Source: Treponema sp.
Lineage (GTDB): Bacteria > Spirochaetota > Spirochaetia > Treponematales > Treponemataceae
Length of the DNA stretch: 64,000 bases
Direction: 5' to 3'
Assembly (NCBI GenBank): GCA_017469785.1
Contig: JAFUFU010000051.1
Coordinates: 28,512-92,511, forward strand
Shown here: positions 34,292-43,508 of the stretch, in pieces
How the letters are laid out: each line of letters begins with the position of its first letter
Numbering within the stretch: position 1 is the stretch's first letter
Position numbers and translations under genes: made by a program
Notes under the pieces: model-generated
The model's database searches: none
Told to the model about the DNA's origin: nothing
The model's input: the letters and a program-made list of their open reading frames with translations, nothing else

Positions 34292-35440
34292 CTAACTTTT
34301 ATAGAACAATTTTTCCATATCAACGGTCAGGAAGCCGCTTCGTCCCGTTTTGTAGAAGTCGTTTTCTTCCCATGCGACGATGAGGTAGTTTCCGGTTAAA
34401 ACGAAGGCTTGATAAGAATATCGTTTTGGAAGCTTGGGAAGCCGGAACGCGACAGTTTTTCCGCCGTTTATGAGCGGATGGCCGTCCAGGGAGCCTGAAA
34501 AATAGGTCGTGCCGTCACCGAAAACAGCGCAAACCCAGTTATCCTTGATGATTGCATTCGCCACGGTTCCGTCATCTGAGCCGCTTGAAAAATATCGGGG
34601 AGAAGAGCCTCCAAAATCCCGGCATGTAAGCATAAAGCTGAAATCTTTCGGAATCGATTTGAGGAGATTTTTAAGCCTGAGAGGTGCTTTTGAAAAATCT
34701 TCAGGCGTGACAAGATGCCGGTAGCTTGACTCTGTGATTTCCGAGACGGATATGCTGCCACTGGTCTGGTTCGATGAAAAAGGTTGAACCGCCGCCAAAT
34801 CAACCAGGGATTTCCATTTTATATAATGGAATGAAACTTTATTGTTCTTTGTGGATTTAATAGAACTTACCCAGTCGTTGCCGTCAAAATATGTTCCTGT
34901 GACTTCCCCGCTCTGCTCGATTTTCAGGTCGTTATAGGTCACGACAGGAAAAAACATTTTCTGCGTCGTAGAAAGTCGGATGATATGGCTCTGGTTTGAA
35001 TTCTGATTGGCCGTTTTGTTGAAGAAGGAATTTTTCACCAGCGTAAAATACGGAACTCCGCCTTCAAAAACCAAGTTTCCAGCCGTTGAATCTGAAAAAA
35101 GCTGGTAATCCTGAATCAGGACGGGATTATCTGTCTCGTCAAAGCATAGGGCGCCAAGGTGATTCACAAGAAGAATCGCTTTCCCATCGGCGGTTACATT
35201 TCCGTCACAGATTCGCACGCTTTCCGTCCAAGGTTTTAGAGAGCTGATGGGAGAACGCTGTGGCAAATCAATCTCGGAAAAAGAATCATTTGCAAAATAG
35301 AACCAGCGGTGATCGCCTGATTTTTGCTGCATCTCCAGCGCAAGCTTGCGGTTCTGATGCTTGGTGACTTCTTTCTTTGAGCAGCCGGTAAGGAGCAAAC
35401 ATATTCCGATGACAGAAAAACAAATCTTCGACAATTTCAT
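34292..35440 (-). CDS. Hypothetical lipoprotein
   Basis: The 382-residue protein begins MKLSKICFSVIGICLLLTGCSKKE, a clear lipobox with Cys20. The body alternates strands and short loops (ILLVNHLGALCFDETDNPVLIQDYQLF, VCAVFGDGTTYFSGSLDGHPLING, YSYQAFVLTGNYLIVAWEENDFYKTG), which suggests a beta-propeller-like fold, though I recognise no family. It precedes the barrel gene by 37 bp in the same direction and may act with it in the envelope. It is divergent from nothing; rnhA lies upstream on the same strand. Confidence 0.65.
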   Translation of the reverse strand: MKLSKICFSVIGICLLLTGCSKKEVTKHQNRKLALEMQQKSGDHRWFYFANDSFSEIDLPQRSPISSLKPWTESVRICDGNVTADGKAILLVNHLGALCFDETDNPVLIQDYQLFSDSTAGNLVFEGGVPYFTLVKNSFFNKTANQNSNQSHIIRLSTTQKMFFPVVTYNDLKIEQSGEVTGTYFDGNDWVSSIKSTKNNKVSFHYIKWKSLVDLAAVQPFSSNQTSGSISVSEITESSYRHLVTPEDFSKAPLRLKNLLKSIPKDFSFMLTCRDFGGSSPRYFSSGSDDGTVANAIIKDNWVCAVFGDGTTYFSGSLDGHPLINGGKTVAFRLPKLPKRYSYQAFVLTGNYLIVAWEENDFYKTGRSGFLTVDMEKLFYKS

Positions 35441-35462
35441 GCATATATTGTCGGAGAAAATC

Positions 35463-35957
35463 TTACTTCAATTTACTCATTTCGATTTGGCAGAGTTGGT
35501 CGCATCGCTCGTTGTATTCCACTCCCGCGTGGCCTTTGACCCAGTTCCATTCCACATTGAGGGCGGAATTGAGGGCATCAAGTTTTTGCCAGAGTTCCTG
35601 ATTGAGGACGGGCTTTTTTGCCGCCGTGCGCCAGCCGTTCTTTTTCCAGTTGAAAATCCAGCTGGTGATGCCGTTTTTGACATACTGGCTGTCGATGTTC
35701 ACCTGGATTGGATTGTTGCGGAAGCGTTCGGTGTTGTAGATTGCCGTGAGAGCCGAGATTGCGGCGGTGAGTTCCATGCGGTTGTTGGTGGTGAGTTTTT
35801 CGCCGCCGGAAAGTTCACGGGCCTCGCCTTCAGCGATTACTACGCAAGCCCAGCCGCCTACGCCGGGATTACCCCAGCAGCCGCCGTCAGTGTATACGAT
35901 TATTTTTTCGCCGGAAGATTTCGGCTTCATTTCGTCAAAAGAAAATTCAGTCTGCAT
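35463..35957 (-). CDS. rnhA: Ribonuclease HI
   Basis: I start at ATG 35957 for 164 residues; a TTG five codons upstream sits in the promoter. The enzyme cuts the RNA strand of RNA-DNA hybrids. The catalytic acids appear in VYTDGGCWGNPGVGGW (Asp), NNRMELTAAISAL (Glu), NIDSQYVKNGITSWI (Asp) and the late YNERCDQLC (Asp), with the basic protrusion WKKNGWRTAAKKPVLNQELWQKLDAL and WVKGHAG. All active-site residues are present. The short N-terminal tail (MQTEFSFDEMKPKSSGE) precedes the fold. Confidence 0.93.
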   Translation of the reverse strand: MQTEFSFDEMKPKSSGEKIIVYTDGGCWGNPGVGGWACVVIAEGEARELSGGEKLTTNNRMELTAAISALTAIYNTERFRNNPIQVNIDSQYVKNGITSWIFNWKKNGWRTAAKKPVLNQELWQKLDALNSALNVEWNWVKGHAGVEYNERCDQLCQIEMSKLK

Positions 35958-35963
35958 GGGGAA

Positions 35964-35969
35964 AGTATA
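35964..35969 (-). promoter_or_regulatory. -10 hexamer 6 nt before rnhA ATG
   Basis: On the minus strand TATACT, then TTCCCC, then ATG 35957. No ribosome site is visible. Confidence 0.55.
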
Positions 35970-36067
35970 CAAAAAAAAGCAAATGAAGAAAACCTCGAAA
36001 AAAAAACTTGCCGATTCTACTGATTTTTATTATTTTTATTGCATAAGAAATTAAATGACGGCTTGGG

Positions 36068-36088
36068 ATTCTGAATCAAATTCAGAAT
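36068..36088. repeat. Perfect palindrome upstream of groEL
   Basis: ATTCTGAAT and ATTCAGAAT form a perfect 9-bp stem around CAA, followed by GACGG. It lies 45 bp before the groEL ATG. It looks like a dispersed palindromic repeat rather than the CIRCE operator (TTAGCACTC-N9-GAGTGCTAA), which is absent. Confidence 0.6.
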
Positions 36089-36132
36089 GACGGATTTGAC
36101 GGAAGTCCGGCCGATAAGGAGATAAAAACAAA

Positions 36133-37764
36133 ATGGCTAAACAGTTGATTTTCAATGAAGAAGCTCGAAAAAAGATGCTTAGTGGCGTTGAGCAGATTGC
36201 CCGCGCTGTAAAAGTTACCCTGGGACCTTGCGGCCGCCTCGTAATGCTGGACAAAAAATTCGGAGCACCGACAATCACAAAAGACGGTGTTTCTGTCGCA
36301 AAGGAAGTTGAGCTTAAAGACCCGTACGAGAACATGGGCGCCCAGCTTGTCCGTGAAGTCGCCTCAAAAACAAACGATGTGGCAGGTGACGGAACGACAA
36401 CCGCTACAGTTTTGGCTTACGCAATCGTCCGCGAGGGCTTAAAGAGCGTTTCTGCCGGAATGACTCCAATTGAAATCAAACGCGGTATCGACAAGGCAAC
36501 AGCAGTTGCAGTTGAGGCAATCAAAAAGAACAGTCGTGCAGTTAAAGGCAGCGAGGACATCACTCATGTCGCTACAATTTCTGCAAACAACGACCCTGAA
36601 ATCGGTAAAATCCTTGCTGACGCTATCGAAAAGGTTGGCAAAGACGGCGTAATCACTGTTGAAGAGTCAAAGAACATGGACACAACTGTTAAGACTGTTG
36701 AAGGTATGCAGTTCGACCGCGGTTACATTTCTTCTTATTTCGTAACTGACCGTGAGCGCATGGAAGTCAACTACTCAGACGCTTTCGTTTTGATTCACGA
36801 CAAAAAAATCTCTACAATGAAAGACCTTCTCCCGGTTTTGGAGAAAGTCGCCCAGACAGGAAAACCTCTCGTAATCATCTGCGAGGACATGGACGGCGAG
36901 GCTCTGGCTACTTTGGTCTTGAACTCAATCCGCGGAACACTCAAATGCGTTGCTGTTAAGGCTCCAGGATTTGGTGACCGCCGAAAGGAAATGCTCCAGG
37001 ATATCGCTATTTTGACTGGCGGTACTGTAATTTCTGAGGAATTGGGTCTCAAACTTGAGACAACAGAACTTGCTCAGCTCGGTCAGGTTAAGAGCGTCAA
37101 GATTGACAAAGACAACACGACTTTGGTTGACGGAGCAGGCTCTAAAGATGCAATCGCTGCCCGAGTTGCTGAAATCAAGGCTCAGGTTGAAAAATCAACT
37201 TCTGACTACGACAAAGAAAAGCTCAAGGAACGCCTGGCTAAACTCTCTGGCGGTGTTGCAGTAATCAACATCGGTGCAATCACAGAGACTGAGATGAAAG
37301 AGAAGAAATTCCGCGTTGAGGATACTCTTGCCGCAACCCGCGCTGCTCTCGAAGAAGGTATCGTATGCGGTGGTGGAATCGCTTTGATTGAGGCTGCAAA
37401 AGCTCTCACAGACGATGCTGCAAAAGATTTAACTGAAGAAGAGAAAGTCGGCTTCCGAATCGTACGCCGTGCTCTTGAAGAGCCAATCCGCCAGATTGCT
37501 GAGAACGCAGGAATTGACGGTGCCGTTGTTGCAGAAAAAGCAAAGAACGAGAAGAAAGGCACTGGTTACAATGCCCGCACAGGCAAATGGGTAGACATGA
37601 TGGAAGACGGTATCATCGACCCGGCTAAGGTAACACGAAGCGCCCTCCAGAACGCAGCAAGCGTTGCCGGAATGCTCCTCACAACAGAATGTGCTATCAC
37701 AGACATTCCAGAGCCACCGGCACCTGTAGCAGCCCCTCAGCCTGGAATGGGAATGGATTATTAG
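36133..37764 (+). CDS. groL: Chaperonin GroEL
   Basis: The 543-residue subunit forms the 14-mer ATP-driven folding chamber. Family blocks are intact: [64 protein letters not shown] with the ATP site, [24 protein letters not shown], and the C-terminal GMGMDY instead of a long GGM tail. LGPCGR replaces the more common LGPKGR, an atypical residue near the nucleotide pocket. AAGGAG lies before ATG 36133. The co-chaperonin groES is not adjacent, so the genes are split as in other treponemes. No CIRCE element was found. Confidence 0.97.
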   Translation: MAKQLIFNEEARKKMLSGVEQIARAVKVTLGPCGRLVMLDKKFGAPTITKDGVSVAKEVELKDPYENMGAQLVREVASKTNDVAGDGTTTATVLAYAIVREGLKSVSAGMTPIEIKRGIDKATAVAVEAIKKNSRAVKGSEDITHVATISANNDPEIGKILADAIEKVGKDGVITVEESKNMDTTVKTVEGMQFDRGYISSYFVTDRERMEVNYSDAFVLIHDKKISTMKDLLPVLEKVAQTGKPLVIICEDMDGEALATLVLNSIRGTLKCVAVKAPGFGDRRKEMLQDIAILTGGTVISEELGLKLETTELAQLGQVKSVKIDKDNTTLVDGAGSKDAIAARVAEIKAQVEKSTSDYDKEKLKERLAKLSGGVAVINIGAITETEMKEKKFRVEDTLAATRAALEEGIVCGGGIALIEAAKALTDDAAKDLTEEEKVGFRIVRRALEEPIRQIAENAGIDGAVVAEKAKNEKKGTGYNARTGKWVDMMEDGIIDPAKVTRSALQNAASVAGMLLTTECAITDIPEPPAPVAAPQPGMGMDY

Positions 37765-37783
37765 TCAGCTAGTAAATTCCTGC

Positions 37784-37823
37784 GAGTTTTCGCAAGAAAA
37801 CTCGTTAGCTCGCGCAAGCGAGC
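37784..37823 (+). repeat. Two consecutive GCAA-tetraloop hairpins after groEL
   Basis: GAGTTTTC-GCAA-GAAAACTC (37784-37803) and GCTCGC-GCAA-GCGAGC (37808-37823) are perfect stems of 8 and 6 bp. Both are capped by the same GNRA-type tetraloop, and they lie between two copies of CTAGTAAATTCCT (37769 and 37831). They may stabilise the groEL transcript or be a mobile palindrome unit. Confidence 0.7.
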
Positions 37824-37836
37824 ATGATTACTAGTA

Positions 37837-37938
37837 AATTCCTCACAGAGCTTTGGAGTACACAGAGAGAATAATGAAAGGGAAAGACTTTCGTGATTCT
37901 GAAAGCTCTCTGTGGTCTCTGTCCCTCTGTGAGAAGTT
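37837..37938. repeat. Inverted-repeat element A, copy 2
   Basis: AATTCCTCACAGAG at 37837 matches the end of copy 1, and the right end CTCTGTGAGAAGTT at 37925-37938 is a near-inverted copy. The interior carries ACACAGAGAGAA and a GCTCTCTGTGG inner arm. Confidence 0.7.
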
Positions 37939-37960
37939 TTATAATCAGCTAGATATTCAA

Positions 37961-37991
37961 GGCTCGCTCCTTTTAGGGGCGGGCTTTTTTT
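37961..37991 (+). terminator. Rho-independent terminator of groEL
   Basis: GCTCGCTCC (37962-37970) pairs with GGGGCGGGC (37976-37984), including G-U pairs, around TTTTA and is followed by seven T. It ends the groEL transcript after the repeat cassette. Confidence 0.75.
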
Positions 37992-37999
37992 AGCGGAAT

Positions 38000-40756
38000 T
38001 CAATGATTCAACAAATATTCTGCACAACCTAATTCCGTTGATTCTGTCAGGCTTGCTCCACAGGAAAGAAATAGTTCTGTAAACTCGGCTAGCCGATTTG
38101 TAATTTTTAATCTTTCTTCAAAAGATGCCTTAAAAAATCTTTGTTTTTGGATGACAATAAAAACAACCAATGGTGTTACATCAAAGTTCCCCCTGTGCAT
38201 GACAGTTTCTGCTTTTTCTTTGAATTCGGTCAAAAACATTTTCAACGTGTCCCAAGATTCGTAACATATACAACGAAAAACAAAGGAATTTGGCATAAAA
38301 CTACTATTGCATTGTTTAGAGTAGAATTCTGGAACAAAACCTATAACTTTTCTGACATCTGCTCCTGCATGAATTAATTTACGACAAGTTGTAACATCAT
38401 CAAATTCTGCGGCATATAATAATGCATTACACCCTTGCCCGGTCGGGTGTAGTTTCTCAAATAAATCCACATTTTTTGTCCGCGAAATGAGGTAATCAAT
38501 TATTTCATCAAACGCAGGAATTTGTACATCTTTCGTTTCTATTCCATAATAAAATCGGGAAAAATCCGTTTTAAAAGTTGTAAAAAGTTTTGTGAAGTTT
38601 GAAGAGCCGTTTTGAATGTTTTCTAGCCAATTCTGTTTTTCTGCTTCTGTAAGGCCTGGAACTGCGAGATTTTTCCAAGTATAGCTATATTGATTTATTG
38701 GGAAACTGCGTATTTTTTCCATTTTTTCAAGTCCTTGAATTAATGGATGTCTACGAGTTAGAACATAATACAACGGAGATAGTTCATCTGCAGAGATTCG
38801 ATAGTTCTGGAAATCTTTGTCAGAGATTTTGTTTGCAATGCGTTCTACAAAATCCACATCATAACCGTCAATTGATTCTTGTAATGTATGGACTTGATTC
38901 TGTAACTTCGTTTCACCGAGATATGTCGCACGTTCAATTATCTTTGAAATAACAGCACGGAGTTTCTTCTGTTTTTCGCTTATTTCTTTAGAGTTCAGTC
39001 GTATGAGTTTATATTGCGTTAAGGCTTCGTGCAAAGCGGTAGAACCATTGAAGCAAAGTTTATCCACATCTACAGGGTTTTCTGTATCATCAAGCCATGC
39101 ATTTGCCAAATCCCACAATCTTTCATCTCTGCTTCCCAAAGACATACAAAGAGCAAGAGGCGTATACAGTCTTGATTGCGATTCATTATTTGCATCGTAT
39201 TCATTATAAACTTTAAAAAAAGGAATGAGCCTGTTTCGCTGACTTGATGTTTTTAGAGCTGATAAAACCTCATAAGGAATCTTGTCATGTTCAATAAAAT
39301 CTGTTTTGTTTTCAGAAGAAATAAAATGAAATCCCTCTTCAGACATAAACTCTTTAGAGTATCTTTCCTCTGCTTTTCCTTCATCAAAAAAACATTCTGT
39401 TGGAAAGTATCTGTAAAAATTAATAATTGGCTTATATGCTTCAAGATATGTATCATCAGCTTTTTTGTCGAACAAGCCTATTGCATAGCCGAAGTTCCAG
39501 TAAGTTTTTGCATTTTCATTTACGGGAGATTTATGTTCGTCTTCGCTTATAGATTTGCGAACTTTTTCCCAATTCACAAAAGAATTCTCAAATGCAAACG
39601 CCATTTTTATAAAGCGAGAAAGATAATCTCCTGCAAACTGATAATTATTAAATGCCTTTTTAAACCAATCACGAGCTGTTTCGTAATCTTCGCGAGCAAC
39701 GCTGACAAAAGCCTTGAACCACGGAACAAAAAAAGCACTTGCGTTCGGTGCGATTCGCTCAAGTTCTTCAAGAGAGCGATAATATTCCTGTAAGTCCATT
39801 TTTTTATACTCAAAGTCAATGAACGTCTTTTTGCAATATTCGTTTATTGTCTTTTCACCGCCGAATAAAAGGGTTGAATAAGATTGATATGATTGTGCAA
39901 TCTGCTCTGTAACCACAGAAACATCTTCTGTCGTATTTGCAAAAATCTCCAAATCGTTTTTTATCTTTTCAAAATCGCAGTCAAGCAAGTCAAAATGTGC
40001 TTGTAGAGAAGTTTTTATATTGTTCAACATATACGCAAGAACAAAATCTGCTTGAAGTTCTGTTGGGCAATATTTGAGAATAAAACAAAATCTCTTCCAT
40101 GTTGGATTTTTGTTTTTCTTATAAGCCGATTCTATCGTATCCCTAAAAGAAGAGATTTTTTTGACCTCGTTTTCAGCTTCTTTTTCATTATCGAAAGTCT
40201 GCTGCAAACCTTCGATATATTTTGTCAATGACGGTAAGTTCGTCTTTTGAAGCAGAGTATCAAACAGTTTTTTATACGATAAATCTTTTGAAAGATATGC
40301 AAAAAGTTTTGATTGCACATTTTTCTGTCCGAACTCTCTGCAATAGCCGGGAATAACAATCAGATTTATCGCTTGATTTATGCTGAACAAAGCATAATTT
40401 CTGCTTTCCAATTCAGCAACTAATCCGCCGAGTTTTTCTTTTTTCATTTCATTGTAGAAATTGTCGCAGAACTGAAACAGGCATTTTTTTATAGATTTTG
40501 GAAAACTGTATTTGTTTTCGAGATTCTCAAGAAATTTTTTCGCACAGTTAAATATTTCATTTTCATCAGTTTTATAAACTTCATATAAATTTGATGATTC
40601 TTTGCATAAACGATTCCAACTTTTTTGAAGCCGCTCTTTATCATTTTTATTGAAATCAGGGATTTTTGATGCGCTTATTTCTAACAATATATCATCGCCG
40701 ACACAATCCCGAATAAATGCTGTTAATTCGCCAAGTTTCGCATATCCGTGCAACAT
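38000..40756 (-). CDS. Large ankyrin-repeat-containing hypothetical protein
   Basis: The 918-residue protein has no signal peptide. Most of it is helical, with TPR-like stretches (RDTIESAYKKNKNPTWKRF, AREDYETARDWFKKAFNNYQFAGDYL). The C-terminal region holds ankyrin-like units: GCNALLYAAEFDDVTTCRKLIHAGADVRKVIGF and a final CGASLTESTELGCAEYLL. Earlier GSTALHEALTQYKLIRL also looks like an ankyrin helix pair. Such proteins act as protein-protein scaffolds. GGAG lies 14 nt before ATG 40756, rather far. The gene is AT-rich compared with groEL and may be acquired. It is divergent from the small genes leading to viperin. Function unknown. Confidence 0.75.
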   Translation of the reverse strand: MLHGYAKLGELTAFIRDCVGDDILLEISASKIPDFNKNDKERLQKSWNRLCKESSNLYEVYKTDENEIFNCAKKFLENLENKYSFPKSIKKCLFQFCDNFYNEMKKEKLGGLVAELESRNYALFSINQAINLIVIPGYCREFGQKNVQSKLFAYLSKDLSYKKLFDTLLQKTNLPSLTKYIEGLQQTFDNEKEAENEVKKISSFRDTIESAYKKNKNPTWKRFCFILKYCPTELQADFVLAYMLNNIKTSLQAHFDLLDCDFEKIKNDLEIFANTTEDVSVVTEQIAQSYQSYSTLLFGGEKTINEYCKKTFIDFEYKKMDLQEYYRSLEELERIAPNASAFFVPWFKAFVSVAREDYETARDWFKKAFNNYQFAGDYLSRFIKMAFAFENSFVNWEKVRKSISEDEHKSPVNENAKTYWNFGYAIGLFDKKADDTYLEAYKPIINFYRYFPTECFFDEGKAEERYSKEFMSEEGFHFISSENKTDFIEHDKIPYEVLSALKTSSQRNRLIPFFKVYNEYDANNESQSRLYTPLALCMSLGSRDERLWDLANAWLDDTENPVDVDKLCFNGSTALHEALTQYKLIRLNSKEISEKQKKLRAVISKIIERATYLGETKLQNQVHTLQESIDGYDVDFVERIANKISDKDFQNYRISADELSPLYYVLTRRHPLIQGLEKMEKIRSFPINQYSYTWKNLAVPGLTEAEKQNWLENIQNGSSNFTKLFTTFKTDFSRFYYGIETKDVQIPAFDEIIDYLISRTKNVDLFEKLHPTGQGCNALLYAAEFDDVTTCRKLIHAGADVRKVIGFVPEFYSKQCNSSFMPNSFVFRCICYESWDTLKMFLTEFKEKAETVMHRGNFDVTPLVVFIVIQKQRFFKASFEERLKITNRLAEFTELFLSCGASLTESTELGCAEYLLNH

Positions 40757-40885
40757 TTTTATATGATTTTCTCCAAAATAAAAAGTGTCTGAAAAATCTC
40801 GGTGTTTTCAAATGACCTTTATTTTATCATAAAAAACGTAAATGGGAATTTATATTCTCGATTTTAATTTCAAGGAGGGCACAAG

Positions 40886-41035
40886 ATGCCAAAAAACACC
40901 AAACCAATCACCCCCGCGAACAATGCGGCGAACATGCAGAACGCCAACAAGGGAACAGCCGGCACGAACCGCCAGTACGACCAGAACCAGGGCAACCGCG
41001 GCAAGCAGCTGAATCCTAATCATAAAGGAAAATAA
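40886..41035 (+). CDS. Small Asn/Gln-rich hydrophilic protein (49 residues)
   Basis: A strong AAGGAGG site precedes ATG 40886 by 8 nt, and 49 codons follow to a TAA. The peptide is low in complexity: MPKNTKPITPANNAANMQNA, then NQGNRGK and a basic end LNPNHKGK. It has no hydrophobic segment and is likely disordered. The codon pattern (many GCC, AAC, GGC) is unlike the AT-rich ankyrin gene beside it. I recognise no family; small acid-soluble or nucleoid-binding roles are possible but unproven. Confidence 0.6.
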   Translation: MPKNTKPITPANNAANMQNANKGTAGTNRQYDQNQGNRGKQLNPNHKGK

Positions 41036-41130
41036 GAGGCCGCAAAATCGGAGAGAATTTATCAAATTTCTTGCGGTAAAATGTCAATTTTTCTTAATAA
41101 ATCGCACTAATTATACAAGAGGAGAAAATT

Positions 41131-41373
41131 ATGTCTCAAAAAGATTTTAGGAATGAACTCAAACGGATTTTCACAAACTACAAAAGGATTACACCGCAGG
41201 TTGAATCGGGCTTACAGAGACTCGGAATTTTAATCGGGCGGAAGAAAAATCATGTGGTTCTGTTTGTCTCAAATGAAAAGGGAAGGCATTCTGTTTCAAT
41301 CAGTGCAACAGGCAGCGACAAAAGGGAAGGCCTGAACATTGTGAGTAAAATCGCTCGTCTGAAATTCTGTTGA
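41131..41373 (+). CDS. Small hypothetical protein upstream of viperin
   Basis: The 80-residue protein has a strong GAGGAG site before ATG 41131 and ends 13 bp before the viperin start, so the two are probably cotranscribed. It has a basic N-terminal helix (DFRNELKRIFTNYKRITPQVESGLQRLG) and a strand region (KNHVVLFVSNEKGRHSVSISATGSDKREGLNIVSKI) that resembles the compact alpha/beta fold of HicA-type double-stranded-RNA-binding toxins. The resemblance is weak and I do not assign a function. Confidence 0.65.
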   Translation: MSQKDFRNELKRIFTNYKRITPQVESGLQRLGILIGRKKNHVVLFVSNEKGRHSVSISATGSDKREGLNIVSKIARLKFC

Positions 41374-41386
41374 GCCGGAGGAAAAT

Positions 41387-42216
41387 ATGGAAATATCACA
41401 GATGAAAAACTTGAAAGTCAACTATCATCTTCTTGAAGCCTGTAATTTTGGATGTAAGTTCTGTTTTGCGCGATATGCTCAAAAATCCTTTCTTTCTTTT
41501 GAACACATGAAAAATGTTGTTGAGAAAGTCGCCGCAAGCGGAATATTCAAAGGAATCAATTTTGCTGGTGGTGAGCCATTTTTGCTTGAGCAATTGCCTG
41601 AGCTGATTGACGTTGCGAAAAAAAAGGGCTTGAAACGAGCGTAATCACGAACGGCTCTCTTCTTACGAATGAGATTTTGGATTTTGTTTTACCGAATCTT
41701 GACTGCATAGGAATTTCCTTTCATTCAATTTGTGACGAGACAAAGAAAAAAATCGGTTCATGCTCGAATAACGGCACTGTTCTCACGAACGAAAGGCTTT
41801 TTGATATCTGCCAATATATCCGTGAACATTCTGAGTGCAAAATCAAGCTCAATACCGTTGTCAACTCGTACAACAAAAATGAGCTGATTTCAGGTTTTGT
41901 AAAAAATCTTTGCCTTGACCGATGGAAAATTCTTCGCTGCCAGTCTTTCGCCTGCAATGACGACATGCTCGTAAACGATAAAGAATGGAGCGATTTTTGT
42001 CTAAGAAACGGCGATGTTGATACAGCAGTTTTTGAAGACAACATGAAAGATACCTACATCATGATAAATCCTGCAGGCTTTTTGATAAAACAGAGTCCTG
42101 ATGAAAAAAGTTATACTTCAATCGGCTCTGTGCTTGAATGTGATATGAAAGAATTGCTTTTGCAGCATCCGCTTCATATTGATGAATACAAAATGCGGTA
42201 CAAGAAAACGGCTTAG
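41387..42216 (+). CDS. Prokaryotic viperin (radical-SAM nucleotide dehydratase), frame broken at a slippery heptamer
   Basis: Two frames together encode one viperin-type enzyme of about 276 residues. Such enzymes convert a nucleoside triphosphate to its ddh form, a chain terminator of phage RNA synthesis. Frame one has CNFGCKFC (C19, C23, C26 of the iron-sulphur cluster) and INFAGGEPF for SAM. After the break come SVITNGSLL, KIKLNTVVNSYNKNE, RWKILRCQSF and NMKDTYIMINPAGFLI, all viperin blocks. The break lies in eight A followed by GGG (41618-41628). In frame zero the codons run AAA AAA AAG and end at a TAA at 41642-41644 after 85 residues. A -1 shift on A AAA AAG (41620-41626) joins the second frame exactly. 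A GGAGGA site precedes ATG 41387. This may be programmed frameshifting, phase variation, a decayed gene or a sequencing error. Confidence 0.82.
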
Positions 42217-42233
42217 TGGCTGGAAGCCTCAAG

Positions 42234-43502
42234 TTAAAAACTAATCACTTCCGTGAAGCACTGGATTGCGAATTCGTCGGTGAAGCCTGAGATGAACTCG
42301 ATGACGCACTTTTTGTAGCTTTCGTTGTCGAAGATGTCGAAGACTGCGGAAGTCTCGTAGTTCAGGGGCTTTTTCTGATTGGTTTTCTCGGCGTAGTTGG
42401 TGTAATGCAAAAGCCACTTTGAGAATTCCTCGCCCAGCCGGGGATAGCTGCTTAAATGAAGCTCCACCGTGCCTTTCTGAACGTAGATTTGCGCCCGCAT
42501 GAGGGTGTTGAAAATCGTCTCAAGGACATTGCGGGCGTATTTTTGGAATTCCACCAGCCGCCAGTGATTGTAGATGTTGGCGTAACTGAACCGCTTAAGC
42601 TCGGTGATAAAGTGGAAATAGCTTTCGGAGAAGAAAAGTCCTTCGCTAGGGTTGGAATTCTCGCACAAATCAACAATCATGTCGTTGATAAGGACGCTGG
42701 GGTTCACGGCCCGGCCGCTCCTGTGGGAGAGAGTCTTGCCGGATTTGGTCATTCCAAGAGTTTCGGTGACGATTTCCCTGAGCTGGCGGTAGCTCCCCAT
42801 GTCCAGAAGATGATAAGCGCGGGCATCCTGAATGTCACGGCCTAAAAATGCGATTTTGTCGCTGATTTTGACCACGCATCCTTCCCAAGTGAAAGGCTGA
42901 ACAAGGCCCGGCCGCTTGATGTCGTAGAGGTTGATTGCTTCTGCCCGGGGTTTTACTCCCTGCTGGTCGATTTCGCCGCAGTGGCAGATTAAACCGTCAC
43001 GCACGGCATAAGTGAGGTTGAGGGGGCGCTTGACTCCGTTGGGGTCGTCCAAAGTCTCGATAAAGTCCGCGAAGAAAAGTGAATTGCGCTCGTGCCAGAA
43101 TTTTTTGGGAGCGTTGGCGCCTTCCTTTTTGCCCAGAAGATCGTTCAAAATGTCTTCGCCAGAGTGACCGAAAGGCGCGTGCCCTATGTCGTGCCCGATG
43201 GCGATTGCCTGAGTGAGTTCCTGATTCAGCCCCAGGTATTTGGCTATTGTGGAAGCCACCGACGCCACATGAAGTACATGCTCCATTCGCGTGCAGACAT
43301 GGTCGTTGTGGGGGGCAAAAAAGACCTGGGTTTTGTGTTTCAGGCGGCTGTAGGCCTGGCAGTGGAGAAGCCGGGTGTAGTCGCGCTCAAACTCGGAGCG
43401 GATTCCGTTCCCGCGTGAATAAATTGGGATTTCACGGCTGATTGCCTTTTCGTACTTGCTGCTTAAACAATCGCATTTTACGGATTCGAAAGAATTCTGC
43501 AT
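42234..43502 (-). CDS. dgt: Deoxyguanosinetriphosphate triphosphohydrolase (HD-domain dGTPase)
   Basis: The 422-residue enzyme hydrolyses dNTPs to nucleoside and triphosphate. The HD metal site is clear: RMEHVLHV (H75 region) and AIAIGHDIGHAPFGHSGE (H104, D105), with RLLHCQAYSRLKHKTQVF at 44-61 upstream, typical of dGTPases. Length and motifs fit the bacterial dGTPase-like group. TATTCT preceded by TGT lies 6 nt before ATG 43502, so the mRNA may be leaderless. The gene converges on viperin with 17 bp between stops. A small membrane-protein gene lies 30 bp upstream on the same strand. Confidence 0.93.
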   Translation of the reverse strand: MQNSFESVKCDCLSSKYEKAISREIPIYSRGNGIRSEFERDYTRLLHCQAYSRLKHKTQVFFAPHNDHVCTRMEHVLHVASVASTIAKYLGLNQELTQAIAIGHDIGHAPFGHSGEDILNDLLGKKEGANAPKKFWHERNSLFFADFIETLDDPNGVKRPLNLTYAVRDGLICHCGEIDQQGVKPRAEAINLYDIKRPGLVQPFTWEGCVVKISDKIAFLGRDIQDARAYHLLDMGSYRQLREIVTETLGMTKSGKTLSHRSGRAVNPSVLINDMIVDLCENSNPSEGLFFSESYFHFITELKRFSYANIYNHWRLVEFQKYARNVLETIFNTLMRAQIYVQKGTVELHLSSYPRLGEEFSKWLLHYTNYAEKTNQKKPLNYETSAVFDIFDNESYKKCVIEFISGFTDEFAIQCFTEVISF

Positions 43503-43508
43503 GGAGAC

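Noticed and set aside
36000-36132. CIRCE heat-shock operator before groEL
   Set aside because: The palindrome there is ATTCTGAAT-CAA-ATTCAGAAT, which does not match the CIRCE sequence or its 9-base spacer.
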